From CAVUPF01 sp963777915 (lineage in GTDB: Bacteria; Actinomycetota; Thermoleophilia; Solirubrobacterales; 70-9), in NCBI GenBank assembly GCA_963777915.1, contig CAVZSH010000009.1:103786-167785 (forward strand): a stretch of 64,000 nucleotides of DNA, given 5' to 3'. Each line of letters starts with the position of its first letter. Positions within the stretch are counted from its first letter, which is position 1. Shown one piece after another: positions 40,795 through 50,051 of this stretch. The notes beneath the pieces are model-generated. The model had not been told where the DNA came from. It saw only the letters and a program-made list of their open reading frames with translations, and did no database searches. Both the position numbers and the translations under genes were made by a program.

Positions 40795-41960
40795 CAGCCG
40801 CTCCCCCCCGCCAGCTCGACCACGCGGCGCGCGGCGTCGAGCATCGTCGTCTCCTGATGGAGGTTCGGGAGATTGGCCTCGGCGAGGATCCGCAAGCCCT
40901 GCTCGGAGTTGGTGCCGTCGAGGCGCACCACAAGCGGCGCCTTCAGCTCGATCTGCTCAGAGGCGGTGACGATCCCCTTGGCGATCTCGTCGCAGCGGGT
41001 GATGCCGCCGAAGATGTTGAAGAGGATCGCCGTCACCTTCTCATCGGAGCTGATCACGGTGAGCGCATCGACGATCGCCTCGGCTTTGGAGCCACCGCCG
41101 GCGTCGAGGAAGTTTGCCGGGGCGCCGCCGGCCTGGGCGACCACGTCCAGCGTCGACATGCACAGGCCGGCGCCGTTGGCGAGAATGCCTACGTTGCCGT
41201 CGAGCTTCACATAAGTGAGGCCCTTCTCCCTCGCCATCGCCTCCTGGGGGTCCGCGTCAGAGGAGTCGGCGATCTCGGCCAGATCCTCGTGACGAAAGAG
41301 CGCGTTGTTGTCGATCGTCACCTTGGCGTCGAGCGCCACTACATCGCGTTCGGCGGTGACGATCAGCGGGTTGACCTCGATCAGCGTCGCGTCCTCGGAG
41401 CCCGCCAGCGTCGCCAGCTTCGCCAGCACCTCAGCCGCCTGGTCACGCACGTCCTCAGCCAGCCCCGCTGCGTCGACGATCGGCCGCGCTGCGGCGGCGT
41501 CGAATGGCCGAGTCGGGTCGATGTGGCTCCTGACCAGCGCCTCGGGGTCCTCCTCCGCGACCGCCTCTACGTCCATCCCGCCCTTGGCGGAAACGATCGC
41601 CAGCAGCTTCTTCTCGCCGCGGTCAAGGATCACCGAGGCGTAGTACTCAGAGGCGATGTCGGAGCCAGCCTCGATCCACACTTGCTCCACCCTGAAGGGA
41701 CCCTCGCCGCGAGGGCCGCGGATATCCATGCCGAGGATCGCATCGGCATGGACGCGGGCCTCGCCGACATCCTGAGCGATCTTGATTCCCCCTGCCTTGC
41801 CGCGGCCGCCAATTAGCACCTGGGCCTTGATCGCGCAGGGGTAGCCGATCCGCTCCGCGGCGGCGACGGCCTCCTCGACGGTCGTGGCGACCTCACCGCT
41901 CGGCACGGCGACGCCGTGCTTTGCAAACAGCTGCTTGCCCTGATACTCGAGAAGGTCCAT
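40794..41960 (-). CDS. sucC: ADP-forming succinate-CoA ligase, beta subunit
   Basis: 388 residues. ATP-grasp domain from the N-terminus (MDLLEYQGKQLFAKHGVAVPSG, CAIKAQVLIGGRGKAGGIKIA) followed by the CoA-ligase domain (NGAGLCMSTLDVV, ANFLDAGGG, LFNIFGGITRCDEIAKGIV, VVRLDGTNSEQGLRIL). Full family length. First gene of the sucCD operon. 113 bp separate it from the divergent HAD gene, enough for both promoters; no clear operator was found. Confidence 0.98.
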   Translation of the reverse strand: MDLLEYQGKQLFAKHGVAVPSGEVATTVEEAVAAAERIGYPCAIKAQVLIGGRGKAGGIKIAQDVGEARVHADAILGMDIRGPRGEGPFRVEQVWIEAGSDIASEYYASVILDRGEKKLLAIVSAKGGMDVEAVAEEDPEALVRSHIDPTRPFDAAAARPIVDAAGLAEDVRDQAAEVLAKLATLAGSEDATLIEVNPLIVTAERDVVALDAKVTIDNNALFRHEDLAEIADSSDADPQEAMAREKGLTYVKLDGNVGILANGAGLCMSTLDVVAQAGGAPANFLDAGGGSKAEAIVDALTVISSDEKVTAILFNIFGGITRCDEIAKGIVTASEQIELKAPLVVRLDGTNSEQGLRILAEANLPNLHQETTMLDAARRVVELAGGSG

Positions 41961-42073
41961 TTAGGTCGTTTGTGCTGGGCGCGCCCGGGGGCGCGGGGCG
42001 GCAGCCTATCCGACCCGCCAAATACCGGGAAGCCCGGCCGGGGGCCGATTGGCATAATGCCGCGCTCGCGCTC

Positions 42074-42757
42074 ATGGCTCTTCCCAGTCTCAAAACCATC
42101 AAATGGGTAACAACCGACTGTTACGGCACCCTGATCGACTGGGAGAAGGGGATCGTCGAGGCCTGCAGGAAAGAGGCGGAGAAGGACGGGTTCAGCTTCG
42201 AGGAGGGCCCTTTCCTGGCGCGATTCATGGAGGTGCAGGCTGAGATCATGGCCGGCTCCTATGAGCTCTACGCCGAGGTGCTGCGCCGCACGATCGTCAA
42301 GGTGGCCGGAGAGCTGGGTTGGGAGATCGAGCCCTCGCGGGCTCAGTTCCTGCCCAACAGCGTCGCCTACTGGCTGCCCTTCCGCGAGGCGAACGCGGCG
42401 ATGGACCGGGTCGGCAAGCGCTATGAGATCGGGATCATCTCCAATGTCGACGACAAACTGCTCGGCATCTCCCGCCGCCATCTGCGCACCGAACTAGACC
42501 TTGTCGTCACCGCGCAGCAGGTCCGCAGCTACAAGCCCGACCCTGTCCACTTCAAAGAGTGCGCGCGACGGATCGGCGGCAAAAAAGGATGGCTGCATAT
42601 CGGTTCCAACTACACCAACGACGTCGCCCCGCTGCTGAAGATGAACGTGCCTGTGATCTGGGTCAACCGCCACGGTGAGAAACTCGACGGGCGCAAAGCG
42701 CCAAGCGCGACGGTCAAAAACCTTCGCGAGGCGGCGAAAAAGCTCGGCGCATCCTGA
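42074..42757 (+). CDS. HAD hydrolase, 2-haloacid dehalogenase-like
   Basis: 227 residues from ATG 42074 (the frame opens upstream at 41921, antisense to sucC). Motif I WVTTDCYGTLIDWEKG has Asp nucleophile, motif II IGIISNVDD, motif III Lys in SYKPDPVHF, and motif IV HIGSNYTNDVAPLLKMNVPVIWVNRHGE. The CYGTLIDWE opening is that of type II haloacid dehalogenase-like proteins, although many members are phosphatases. Convergent with accA3. Confidence 0.87.
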   Translation: MALPSLKTIKWVTTDCYGTLIDWEKGIVEACRKEAEKDGFSFEEGPFLARFMEVQAEIMAGSYELYAEVLRRTIVKVAGELGWEIEPSRAQFLPNSVAYWLPFREANAAMDRVGKRYEIGIISNVDDKLLGISRRHLRTELDLVVTAQQVRSYKPDPVHFKECARRIGGKKGWLHIGSNYTNDVAPLLKMNVPVIWVNRHGEKLDGRKAPSATVKNLREAAKKLGAS

Positions 42758-42785
42758 ACTCCCGGGCGGGACCCGGTGCGCTCCC

Positions 42786-44540
42786 CTACTCGATGACGGC
42801 TATCACGTCGCCGCTTGAGATGGCGGCGCCCTCGGCGACGTTTAAGGAGGTGAGCTTGCCCGAACGGTGGGCCGTTATCTCGTTCTCCATCTTCATCGCC
42901 TCTATTACGCAGATCAAATCGCCCTCCTCGACAGTGGCTCCCTGCTCGACTGCGACTTTCAAGACCGTGCCCTGAAGGGGAGATGGAAGGGACTCGCTGG
43001 AGGCGGCAGAGCCTCCTCCGGACTTGCGCTCACGTATAGGTGGGCGCCTGCCGGTTGTGGGGGATCTGCTCCCTGCAATCGCCTCGCCGATCACCTTGAC
43101 GTCGAAGAGCCTGCCGGAGACCTCGACCTTGTAGTCGCGGGCGAGAGCCTCGCCGGCCCCCTCGGCCACGGCGGGGACGGCTGCCTCCGGCGCGGTCGAC
43201 TTCAGCCACTCGCGATCCTCCATAAGATCGCGGCAGGTCTCGCCCTCCGCCCACTGCTTTGTGGCGAGGATCGCCTTGTGGAAGGGGATCAGGGTGGTGA
43301 GGCCGCCGATCTCGTACTCGCCAAGCGCCCGCAGCATGCGCCGCGTCGCGTGCTCGCGGTCAACGTCCCAGACGATCAGCTTGGCGACCATCGGGTCATA
43401 CATCGGAGTCACCTCGGACCCCGCTTCGACCCCGGAGTCAACGCGAACCCCGGGCCCGGCCGGCTCGCGGTAGGTCGTGATCGCGCCGGGTGCCGGTGCG
43501 AAGTTCTTGTCGGCGGCCTCGGCGTTGATCCGGCACTCGATCGCGTGGCCGCGCAGCTCAAGGCCCTCCTGGGCGACTGACAGCGGCTCGCCGGCGGCAA
43601 CCCGCACCTGCTCGCGGACTATGTCGATCCCGCTGATCATCTCGGTCACGCAGTGCTCGACCTGCACCCGCGTGTTCATCTCGAGGAAAAAGTACTCCTC
43701 GCCGACCTGCAGGCCCTCGACCGTCCCCGCCGAGCGGTACCCGACCGCCGCCGCCGCATCGGTGGCGATCTTGCCGATCCGCTCGCGCATCTCGGTGTCG
43801 ACGTGCGGCCCTGGTGCCTCCTCGATCACCTTCTGATGGCGGCGCTGGACCGAGCAGTCGCGCTCTCCCAGGTGGATCACGTTGCCGTGGGAGTCAGCCA
43901 GCACCTGGACCTCGACGTGGCGCGGATCCTCCAGGTAGCGCTCGACGTAGACGCGGGGGTCGGAGAAGAACTTCTCGCCCTCGCGCGCTGCTCCCTCGAA
44001 CGCCTCCTGCAAGTCATCTGGCGTCATCGCCACCCGGAACCCCTTGCCGCCGCCGCCGCCCGCCGCCTTGGCGGCGACCGGATAGCCGGCCTCCTCTGCC
44101 TGCCGGCGCGCCTCCTCGACGTCCTTGGCGGGAGCCGTAGCACCGGGCACGATCGGCACCCCGGCCTCGGCCATGATCTCCCGCGCCCGGGTCTTTGATC
44201 CCATCGACTCGATTGCCTCGGGTGGCGGCCCGATGAAGACGATCCCCGCCTCCGTGCAGGCCCGGGCGAAGTCGGCGTTCTCGGCCAGAAACCCGTAGCC
44301 CGGGTGAATCGCCTCGGCGCCAGCCTGCTTGGCCGTGTCGACGATCCTGCGGATGTTGAGGTAGCTCTCGGCCGGCAGCGCCGGACCGATTAGGAAGGCC
44401 TCATCGGCCTCCCGCACGTGGGGGGCGTCACGGTCGATCTCCGAATAGACGGCAACCGACCCGACCCCCATCTCCTTCAGCGTCCGGGAAACCCGGATCG
44501 CGATCTCGCCGCGATTTGCGATCAGTACCTTCTCGAACAT
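42786..44540 (-). CDS. accA3: Acyl-CoA carboxylase alpha subunit (biotin carboxylase + BCCP)
   Basis: 584 residues. Biotin carboxylase N-domain (KVLIANRGEIAIRVSRTLKEMG), ATP-grasp (AAGGGGGKGFRVA), the EMNTRVQVEH motif, and a C-terminal biotinyl domain with Lys550 in EAMKMEN. This fused layout is the actinobacterial AccA3/PccA type. It supplies carboxybiotin to one or more carboxyltransferase beta subunits, none of which is adjacent. A linker of ~50 variable residues (near 500) separates the domains. Confidence 0.95.
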   Translation of the reverse strand: MFEKVLIANRGEIAIRVSRTLKEMGVGSVAVYSEIDRDAPHVREADEAFLIGPALPAESYLNIRRIVDTAKQAGAEAIHPGYGFLAENADFARACTEAGIVFIGPPPEAIESMGSKTRAREIMAEAGVPIVPGATAPAKDVEEARRQAEEAGYPVAAKAAGGGGGKGFRVAMTPDDLQEAFEGAAREGEKFFSDPRVYVERYLEDPRHVEVQVLADSHGNVIHLGERDCSVQRRHQKVIEEAPGPHVDTEMRERIGKIATDAAAAVGYRSAGTVEGLQVGEEYFFLEMNTRVQVEHCVTEMISGIDIVREQVRVAAGEPLSVAQEGLELRGHAIECRINAEAADKNFAPAPGAITTYREPAGPGVRVDSGVEAGSEVTPMYDPMVAKLIVWDVDREHATRRMLRALGEYEIGGLTTLIPFHKAILATKQWAEGETCRDLMEDREWLKSTAPEAAVPAVAEGAGEALARDYKVEVSGRLFDVKVIGEAIAGSRSPTTGRRPPIRERKSGGGSAASSESLPSPLQGTVLKVAVEQGATVEEGDLICVIEAMKMENEITAHRSGKLTSLNVAEGAAISSGDVIAVIE

Positions 44541-44604
44541 CAGCGGATCTCGCGAATCGGTCTTTCACCGGGAACCAGGGATGGATGCGTAGCTCGACTG
44601 GCGC

Positions 44605-44824
44605 TCATCGGCGGCGCAGTCTATTCAGAGGCTCGGCGTCAGCGGTGGGGCCTCTGATCAGCGTCACCTTCGTGTGCTTGACGAGGGTGGTGTCACCGTT
44701 CGGGGTGAATGCGATCGCCAGCGACACCTCGTTTTCCCCCGCTTTCGAAGGCTCTGCAGGCCCTTGCCCGGGTCTTGACCGGCAGCTTCACCTTGCCTGC
44801 ACCCTTGGGACGCCTGGTCGCCTC
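44605..44824 (-). pseudogene. Remnant of a repeat/Ig-like surface protein C-terminus
   Basis: Within the otherwise gene-free stretch 44541-44913, the minus strand encodes KGAGKVKLPVKTRARACRAF and, one base out of frame, EVSLAIAFTPNGDTTLVKHTKVTLIRG, ending at TGA 44605-44607. This resembles the Lys-rich closing domain repeated in actinobacterial secreted proteins (GxGKVKLKLK...FTPxGGTxxxKxxKVTL). It is preceded by an in-frame stop and has no start, so it reads as a decayed fragment. The rest of the stretch shows nothing identifiable. Confidence 0.4.
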
Positions 44825-44913
44825 TCACATTCTTTGCTACCGCCTCCTCCCTTAACCGTCGAGGCGGCCAATCGGCCCGTACCGCAAGTGGGCAACCCGG
44901 CTAGGCTCGCTCC

Positions 44914-45723
44914 GTGCTGATCGAGCTCCAGAGTCACTCAACGGTCTCCGATGGGCAGTTGGAGCCGGCAGGCGTCGTCGCAAGGGCTGCCGAGGCGGGA
45001 GTGACAACGCTGGCGCTGACCGACCACGATGCGATCGCGGGGGTCCCGGAGGCCTCAGAGGCTGCCGGGGGACTGGGGGTCGAGCTGGTGCCGGCGATCG
45101 AGATGTCCTGCGTGCACGAGTTCGCAGACGACCTTCACATCTGCGGATACTGGGTCGATCTGGGGGCCATAGCTCCGGCCTGCGAGCGCGCCCAGCACGA
45201 GCGGGTGACGCGGGCAGGAGAGATCGTCGAGAACCTGCGCGGCTTCGGCTTCGACATCTACCTCGAGGACGCGATCAGGGAGTCAGGCGACGCTCTTTCG
45301 ATTGGCCGCCCCCACATCGCCCGCGCCGCTGGGGCGGGCGAGGACATGGGGCCATTCTTCGAGGAGTACCTGGTGCCCGGTGCAAAGGCCTTCGTGCCGC
45401 GCCGCTGGCCCACCGCCGAGCAGGCGGTCAAGCTGATCCACGACTCCGGCGGCGTCGCCGTCCTTGCCCACCCCTACTGGGACATCTCCGAGCCCGCCAA
45501 GGTCGAGGAGCTGATCCGGGTCCTTGGCATCGATGGGATAGAGGTCTTCTACCCCTCACACACCGAGGAGCAGACCGCCCACCTGCTGGCTCTCTGCAAG
45601 GAGCTGAGCCTCATCCCCACTGGCTCATCCGACTACCACGGCCCGACCCACAAGACCTTCTCCCGCTTCGGCGCCTATGACACCTACAGCCTCGGTGAGC
45701 CTCAACTACCGCCGAGGCCCTAG
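44914..45723 (+). CDS. PHP-domain metal-dependent phosphoesterase
   Basis: 269 residues, GTG start. PHP motifs: ELQSHSTVSDG, ALTDHDAIAGV, EMSCVHEFADDLHICGY, AVLAHPYWD and GSSDYHGPTHK. Related to the YciV/RNase AM phosphoesterases that remove nucleotides from 5' RNA ends or 3'-phosphates. The first metal ligand of the usual HxH is Gln here (QSH), a variation that also appears in actinobacterial relatives. Substrate unknown. Convergent with cysC. Confidence 0.88.
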   Translation: MLIELQSHSTVSDGQLEPAGVVARAAEAGVTTLALTDHDAIAGVPEASEAAGGLGVELVPAIEMSCVHEFADDLHICGYWVDLGAIAPACERAQHERVTRAGEIVENLRGFGFDIYLEDAIRESGDALSIGRPHIARAAGAGEDMGPFFEEYLVPGAKAFVPRRWPTAEQAVKLIHDSGGVAVLAHPYWDISEPAKVEELIRVLGIDGIEVFYPSHTEEQTAHLLALCKELSLIPTGSSDYHGPTHKTFSRFGAYDTYSLGEPQLPPRP

Positions 45724-45747
45724 CCGAGCCGACCCTCGGGACCAGGC

Positions 45748-46302
45748 CTAGGCGATTACAGCCGCCGCCGGAACCAGCCCCCGCTCCTCCAGATAGGCCA
45801 GCAGCCTCGCGGCCGACTGCTCGGGGCTTTCGGCCTCGGTGTCGCAGATAACCTCGGCGCTCTCGGGCGCCTCATAAGGGTCGGAGACCCCGGTGAATTC
45901 CTTGATCTCCCCCGCGAAGGCCTTCGCGTAGAGGCCCTTTACGTCGCGCTTCGCACAGGTCTCAACCGAGGCCTTGACGTAGACCTCGATGAAGCGCTCG
46001 CCGATCAGCTCGCGGGCCTCGCGGCGGATCTCCGCATAGGGGGAGATCGCCGCGGTGATCACCCCTACCCCGTTGCGGGAGAGCAGGTCGGCGACGAAGG
46101 CGATGCGGCGGATGTTGGTGTCGCGATCCTCCTTGGAGAAGCCGAGCCCCTTGGAGAGGTTCTCGCGGACGACGTCGCCGTCGAGGATCTCAAGCTTTGA
46201 GCTGCGCTCTGCGAGGTGGCCCTCCAGAAGCCTTGAGATCGTCGTCTTGCCGGCCCCCGAGAGCCCGGTGAACCAGAGGGTGAAGCCCTGCTCATCGCTC
46301 AT
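45748..46302 (-). CDS. cysC: Adenylylsulfate kinase
   Basis: 184 residues. P-loop WFTGLSGAGKTTIS, LDGDVVRENLSKGLGFSKEDRDTNIRRI (the APS-binding DGDxxR and GFS motifs) and FIEVYVKASVETCAKRDVKGLY. It phosphorylates APS to PAPS. Last gene of the sulfate operon, 7 bp after sat. Because the operon's reductase has the Fe-S motifs of APS reductases, PAPS may be needed mainly for sulfation. Confidence 0.97.
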   Translation of the reverse strand: MSDEQGFTLWFTGLSGAGKTTISRLLEGHLAERSSKLEILDGDVVRENLSKGLGFSKEDRDTNIRRIAFVADLLSRNGVGVITAAISPYAEIRREARELIGERFIEVYVKASVETCAKRDVKGLYAKAFAGEIKEFTGVSDPYEAPESAEVICDTEAESPEQSAARLLAYLEERGLVPAAAVIA

Positions 46303-46309
46303 CGCTTGC

Positions 46310-47392
46310 TCAGTCCTTCCTGTAGGAGTCGATCAGGATCTCGGCGACCTCATCGCGGGAGAACTCGTGCGGGGGCCTTTCCCCCGCCTCCAGCATCTCG
46401 CGCACCTTGGTCCCGGAGAGGTGAAGGTGAGAATCGGCCTCGTGCGGGCAGGTCTTGGCGGAGGCCATCCCCTCACAGGCATTGCACCAGAAGGTGTGCT
46501 CGAACATCAGTGGCTCGATCCCCAGCTCATCGAGGTCGATCTGCGCGAAGATCTCCTGGGCCTCATAGGTGCCGTAGTAATCGCCGACCCCGGCGTGATC
46601 GCGGCCGACGATGAAGTGGGTGGCGCCGTAGTTGCGGCGGACGATCGCGTGCAGGACCGCCTCCCTTGGGCCGGCGTAGTGCATCTTTGAGGGGTTGACG
46701 CCGAGCATCACCCGCTCACTCGGGTAGTAGCGCTCGATCAGCGCCTCATAGCAGTCCATCCGCACCGCGGCCGGGATGTCGCCGGCCTTGGTCTTGCCGA
46801 TCAGCGGGTGGATGAAGAGCCCATCGGAGGTCTCAAGCGCGGCCTTGGTCAGGTACTCGTGGGCGCGGTGGATCGGGTTTCTGGTCTGAAAGGCGACGAT
46901 CCGCTTCCAGCCGCGCTCCTTGAAGGCCTCTTTGGTCTGCGCCGGGGTCAGGTAGCGGCGCATGAAGGGCGCCTCGTGATCGGGCAGCGCGCTGGCCTTG
47001 ATCGGGCCGGCGATGCAGCGCTCGCCCTCGGCGTAGATCGCCGCCACCCCCGGGTGGGCCCGATCGGTGGTCCGGTAGACCTGTTCGGCCTCGCGCTGCA
47101 GGTCGCGCTCGAAGATCTCCTCCACGGTCAGGGTGCCGAGCGGCTTGCCCTCATCGCTTGCCAGCTCGACAACGTCGCCCACCGCGCAGTCGAGCTCGGT
47201 TGCCAGGGTGATCGGGATCGGCCAGTAATCACCCGCGGCGGTCCGCATCTGGGCGCAGACCGACTCCCAGTCGGCGGAGCCCTGGAAGCCGCTGAGCGGC
47301 TCAAAGCCGCCGTTGGCGATCATCTCGAAGTCGGCCGTGTGGCGCTCGGAGAGGGTCAGGGAGCGCTCAGTCATGGTCTCGGTGGGGCTCAT
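46310..47392 (-). CDS. sat: Sulfate adenylyltransferase (ATP sulfurylase, monomer type)
   Basis: 360 residues. PUA-like N-terminal domain, then catalytic motifs QTRNPIHRAHEYL (QxRNPxHxxH), GVNPSKMHYAGPREAVLHAI and GRDHAGVGDYYG. Zinc-type Cys residues in WCNACEGMASAKTCPHE and final KVREMLEAGERPPHEFSRDEV complete the usual bacterial Sat. It makes APS from sulfate and ATP. ATG 47392 or the seventh-residue ATG (47374) may be the start. It sits between cysH and cysC. Confidence 0.96.
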   Translation of the reverse strand: MSPTETMTERSLTLSERHTADFEMIANGGFEPLSGFQGSADWESVCAQMRTAAGDYWPIPITLATELDCAVGDVVELASDEGKPLGTLTVEEIFERDLQREAEQVYRTTDRAHPGVAAIYAEGERCIAGPIKASALPDHEAPFMRRYLTPAQTKEAFKERGWKRIVAFQTRNPIHRAHEYLTKAALETSDGLFIHPLIGKTKAGDIPAAVRMDCYEALIERYYPSERVMLGVNPSKMHYAGPREAVLHAIVRRNYGATHFIVGRDHAGVGDYYGTYEAQEIFAQIDLDELGIEPLMFEHTFWCNACEGMASAKTCPHEADSHLHLSGTKVREMLEAGERPPHEFSRDEVAEILIDSYRKD

Positions 47393-47447
47393 AGGTTGGT
47401 CTCACCAATCGGTTGGGGGAGGGAATCGAAGACGCGCCTTGGTGCCG

Positions 47448-48168
47448 CTAGTTGATCCCGCACTCCGTCTTCGCGACGCCCGCCCAGCGACCGTCGCGTG
47501 GCGAGGCGCCCGGCCCGACCGGTTGCGTACAGTGCGTGCAGCCGATCGACGGATAGCCGCGATCGTGGAGTGGGTTGTACGGGAGGTGGTGCTCACGGAT
47601 GTAGTTCCAGAACGTCACGCTCGGTCCAATCCGCGAGCGGGTTGAGCTTCCAGAGGTCAAAGCGCTTGTCCCAGCCGAACTTCGGCGTGGCGGAGCGGCT
47701 ACTGGAATCCTCGCGCCGGACGCCAGCGACCCAGCAGTCTACGGAAGAGAGCGCTCGCCGCATCGGCTCGACCTTTCGCAGCCCGCAGCATGAGTCGGGG
47801 TCACGCTTCCACAGCTCCTCGCCGTGCTGGGAGGCCTGCTCCTCCAGGGTCAGGTTGTGGAAGCGGTCGAACTCGACGCCCAGGTGCTCGGCCAGCCGGT
47901 CCCGGGTCTCATAGGTCTCCGGAAAGAGCACGTCGGTGTCCAGATAGAAGAAGCGTGCCTCGGGGTTGATCTCGATCGCCATGTGCGCGGTGACCGAGCT
48001 GGTCTTCTGAAACGAGCAGGCGAGGTAGTGCTCGGCCCCGAAGGTCTCGAACATCCATACCATCGCCTCCTGCGCGGTGCGGCGCTCGAGCTCGGCGGCC
48101 ACAGCCTCTTGATCGATCTCGGTCGCAGTGGGCATCGGAGCGGGAAGTGTGGCAGGGGGTGGCTTCAT
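47448..48168 (-). pseudogene. cysH: APS reductase (CysH, Fe-S type), one +1 frameshift
   Basis: Frame 1 from ATG 48168 covers most of the protein (YLACSFQKTSSVTAHMAIEI, FYLDTDVLFPETYETRD, SCCGLRKVEPMRRAL, WVAGVRREDS, LADWTERDV); frame 2 gives the C-terminus (WNYIREHHLPYNPLHDRGYPS, GCTHCTQPV, RWAGVAKTECGIN). The paired CC and CxxC motifs are the 4Fe-4S ligands of assimilatory APS reductases. The break is at GACGTTCTGG (47607-47616); removal of one base restores Asp-Val-Trp. Everything else is intact. The same decamer breaks sir. ATG 48135 is an alternative start. Confidence 0.88.
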
Positions 48169-48178
48169 CGCAAACCGC

Positions 48179-50012
48179 CTAGATGGCGCACTCGCCCTCG
48201 CCGCGCTCGACTTTGTAGGGGCTGGAGCGGTTCCAGTCGATGAACTGCTGCATCGTCTCAAGGCTGAACTCGGCGGGCAGGGTGAGGTCGGAAACCTCGC
48301 CTTCGAAACGCCCGCCGCCGACCCGCTCGGCGAAGGCATTGAACTCCTCGCCACTGCTGCGCTCGGCCTCATACAGACGGATCCAACGCTCGACAGCCTC
48401 GGGGACGCGCTTGGCCGGCAACCGCGACTTCAGCCGTGCGCCGAAGACCACCTCGCCGCCCTCGTAGTTGCCGCCGATGTGGGCGATGTAGGCGGGCATC
48501 TGTCGCCCCCCCACCTTCAGCGAGGCGCCGTAGAAGCCGATGTTGGCGATGTGGTGCTGGCTGCAGCCGTTCGGGCAGCCGCTCATCTTGATGTGGATGC
48601 GCTTGGTCAGCGGATCGGCGATCTCCATCGCTTCGAGGCGCTCCTTGATCGCCCGGTTGAGGCCCATCGAGCTGGTGATCCCGAGTTTGCAGCTGTCGGT
48701 GCCGGGGCAGCTGACCACGTCGGTGACCTCGCGGGCGCCGGCCTCGCCGAGGCCGAGGGCGACCAGCCGCTGCCAGAACGTCGTAGAGCGCCTCCTCGCG
48801 GACCCAGCGCAGGACCAGATTCTGCTGCACGGTGCTGCGCGCGTAGCCGCCGGTGTAGTCGCGCATGACCGCCGCCAGGCCGCGGAACTGCTCTGAGCTG
48901 AGGTCGCCGCGATCGATCTTCACCTCGACGGCAGCGAAGCCCTCCTGGCGCTGGGCCTGCACGTTGGCCTCGCAGAAGCGGTCGAACTCGGAGCGGTCGC
49001 CGTTGGCGGAGGCGGCGGCGAGCGGCGGCGCTGGAGCGCTCGCCTGCTCGTCGTCGTCGAAGCGCAGCCGCTCGACGTCGAAGTCGCGATCGGCAACCCA
49101 GTCGCCCTGAAGCTCCTCGTCGACCAGCTCGCGGAAGGCCTCGATCCCGATCTTGTCGACCAGGACCTTGATCCGTGCCCGCGCCCGGTTGGCCCGCAGC
49201 CACTCCTGGCGGTCAAAGATCCGCAGCACCGCCTCGGCGACCTTGAGGTAGTCGCCGCTGTCGGCCTCGACGAAGTCATAGAGGGTGGGCGCGACCCGGG
49301 CCATAATCGAGGTGCCGCCGCCGACCCTGACCTCGAAGCCCTTGGCGCCGTCGCGCTCGCGCGAGAGGAAGGCGATGTCGTGGATGCCGGTGATCGCCCG
49401 GTCCTCCTCAGAGCCGGTGAAGGCCGTCTTTATCTTGCGCGGCATCAGCTGCGTGGTCGGGTGACGGACGAAGTAGCGCACGTAGGCGCCGGCGTAGGGC
49501 GTCGGGTCGAAGACCTCATCGGCGGCGACGCCCGCCCAGGGGTCGCCGGTGACGTTGCGCACGGTGTTGCCGCAGCCCTCGCGCGAGGAGAGGCCGACCG
49601 CGGAGATCTCGCGCAGCAGCGACTCCATGTCGCGCAGCGGCACGTGGTGGATCTGGACGTTCTGGCGGGTGGTGATATGGCCCCTGTCGAGCGGCGCGTA
49701 GCGCTCCACAACATCGGCGAAGGCCTCCATCTGCTCGGGGGTGACGCCGCCGAAGGGGAGCTTCACCCGCACCATCTGGACATCGGGCTGGCGCTGTCCG
49801 TAGACGCCCTGCTTGAGGCGAAAGCCGATGAACTCGTCTTCGGGGCGCTCGCCGGCCAGGAACTGCTCGGCCTCGTTGTCGAAGTCGTCGAACTCGCGCT
49901 CGAGGATCGGGATGACGTGGCCGGGGACGTTCTCGTAGGACTCGGGGTTCTCCAGCGTGCCAGTTCGGCCCTTGCCCCGCTGCTCCTTGCGCTGATCGAC
50001 GACGACCTCCAC
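48179..50012 (-). pseudogene. sir: Ferredoxin-dependent sulfite (nitrite/sulfite) reductase, one +1 frameshift
   Basis: Frame 1 (GTG 50012) covers two ferrodoxin-like and siroheme half-domains: GQRQPDVQMVRVKLPFGGVTPEQMEAFADV, HITTRQNVQIHHVPL, GLSSREGCGNTVRNV. Frame 2 resumes with WQRLVALGLGEAGAREVTDV, then the 4Fe-4S/siroheme Cys motifs VSCPGTDSCKLGIT and MSGCPNGCSQHHIANIGFYG. Total length ~610, normal for actinobacterial Sir. It reduces sulfite to sulfide with ferredoxin. The break at GACGTTCTGG (48773-48782) matches that in cysH. Start has no good ribosome site; it follows a hairpin terminator. Confidence 0.9.
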
Positions 50013-50027
50013 GCCGAGAAAAATAGC

Positions 50028-50049
50028 AAAACCCGACTGGGATTCGGGT
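50028..50049 (-). terminator. Rho-independent terminator / leader hairpin before sir
   Basis: Minus strand: ACCCGA (50049-50044), loop ATCCCAG, TCGGGT (50036-50031), then TTT and, after GCTA, TTTTT. It lies directly behind the rhodanese stop and 16 bp before the sir start, so it could end the dodecin-rhodanese transcript or attenuate read-through into sir. Confidence 0.6.
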
Positions 50050-50051
50050 AT

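Noticed and set aside
41961..42073. GC-rich dyad between sucC and the HAD gene
   Set aside because: In DNA of this GC content such dyads occur often, and no T-run or operator pattern supports a function.
44516..44920. 134-residue plus-strand frame after accA3
   Set aside because: Composition and lack of any domain suggest chance; the opposite strand shows a repeat-protein remnant instead.
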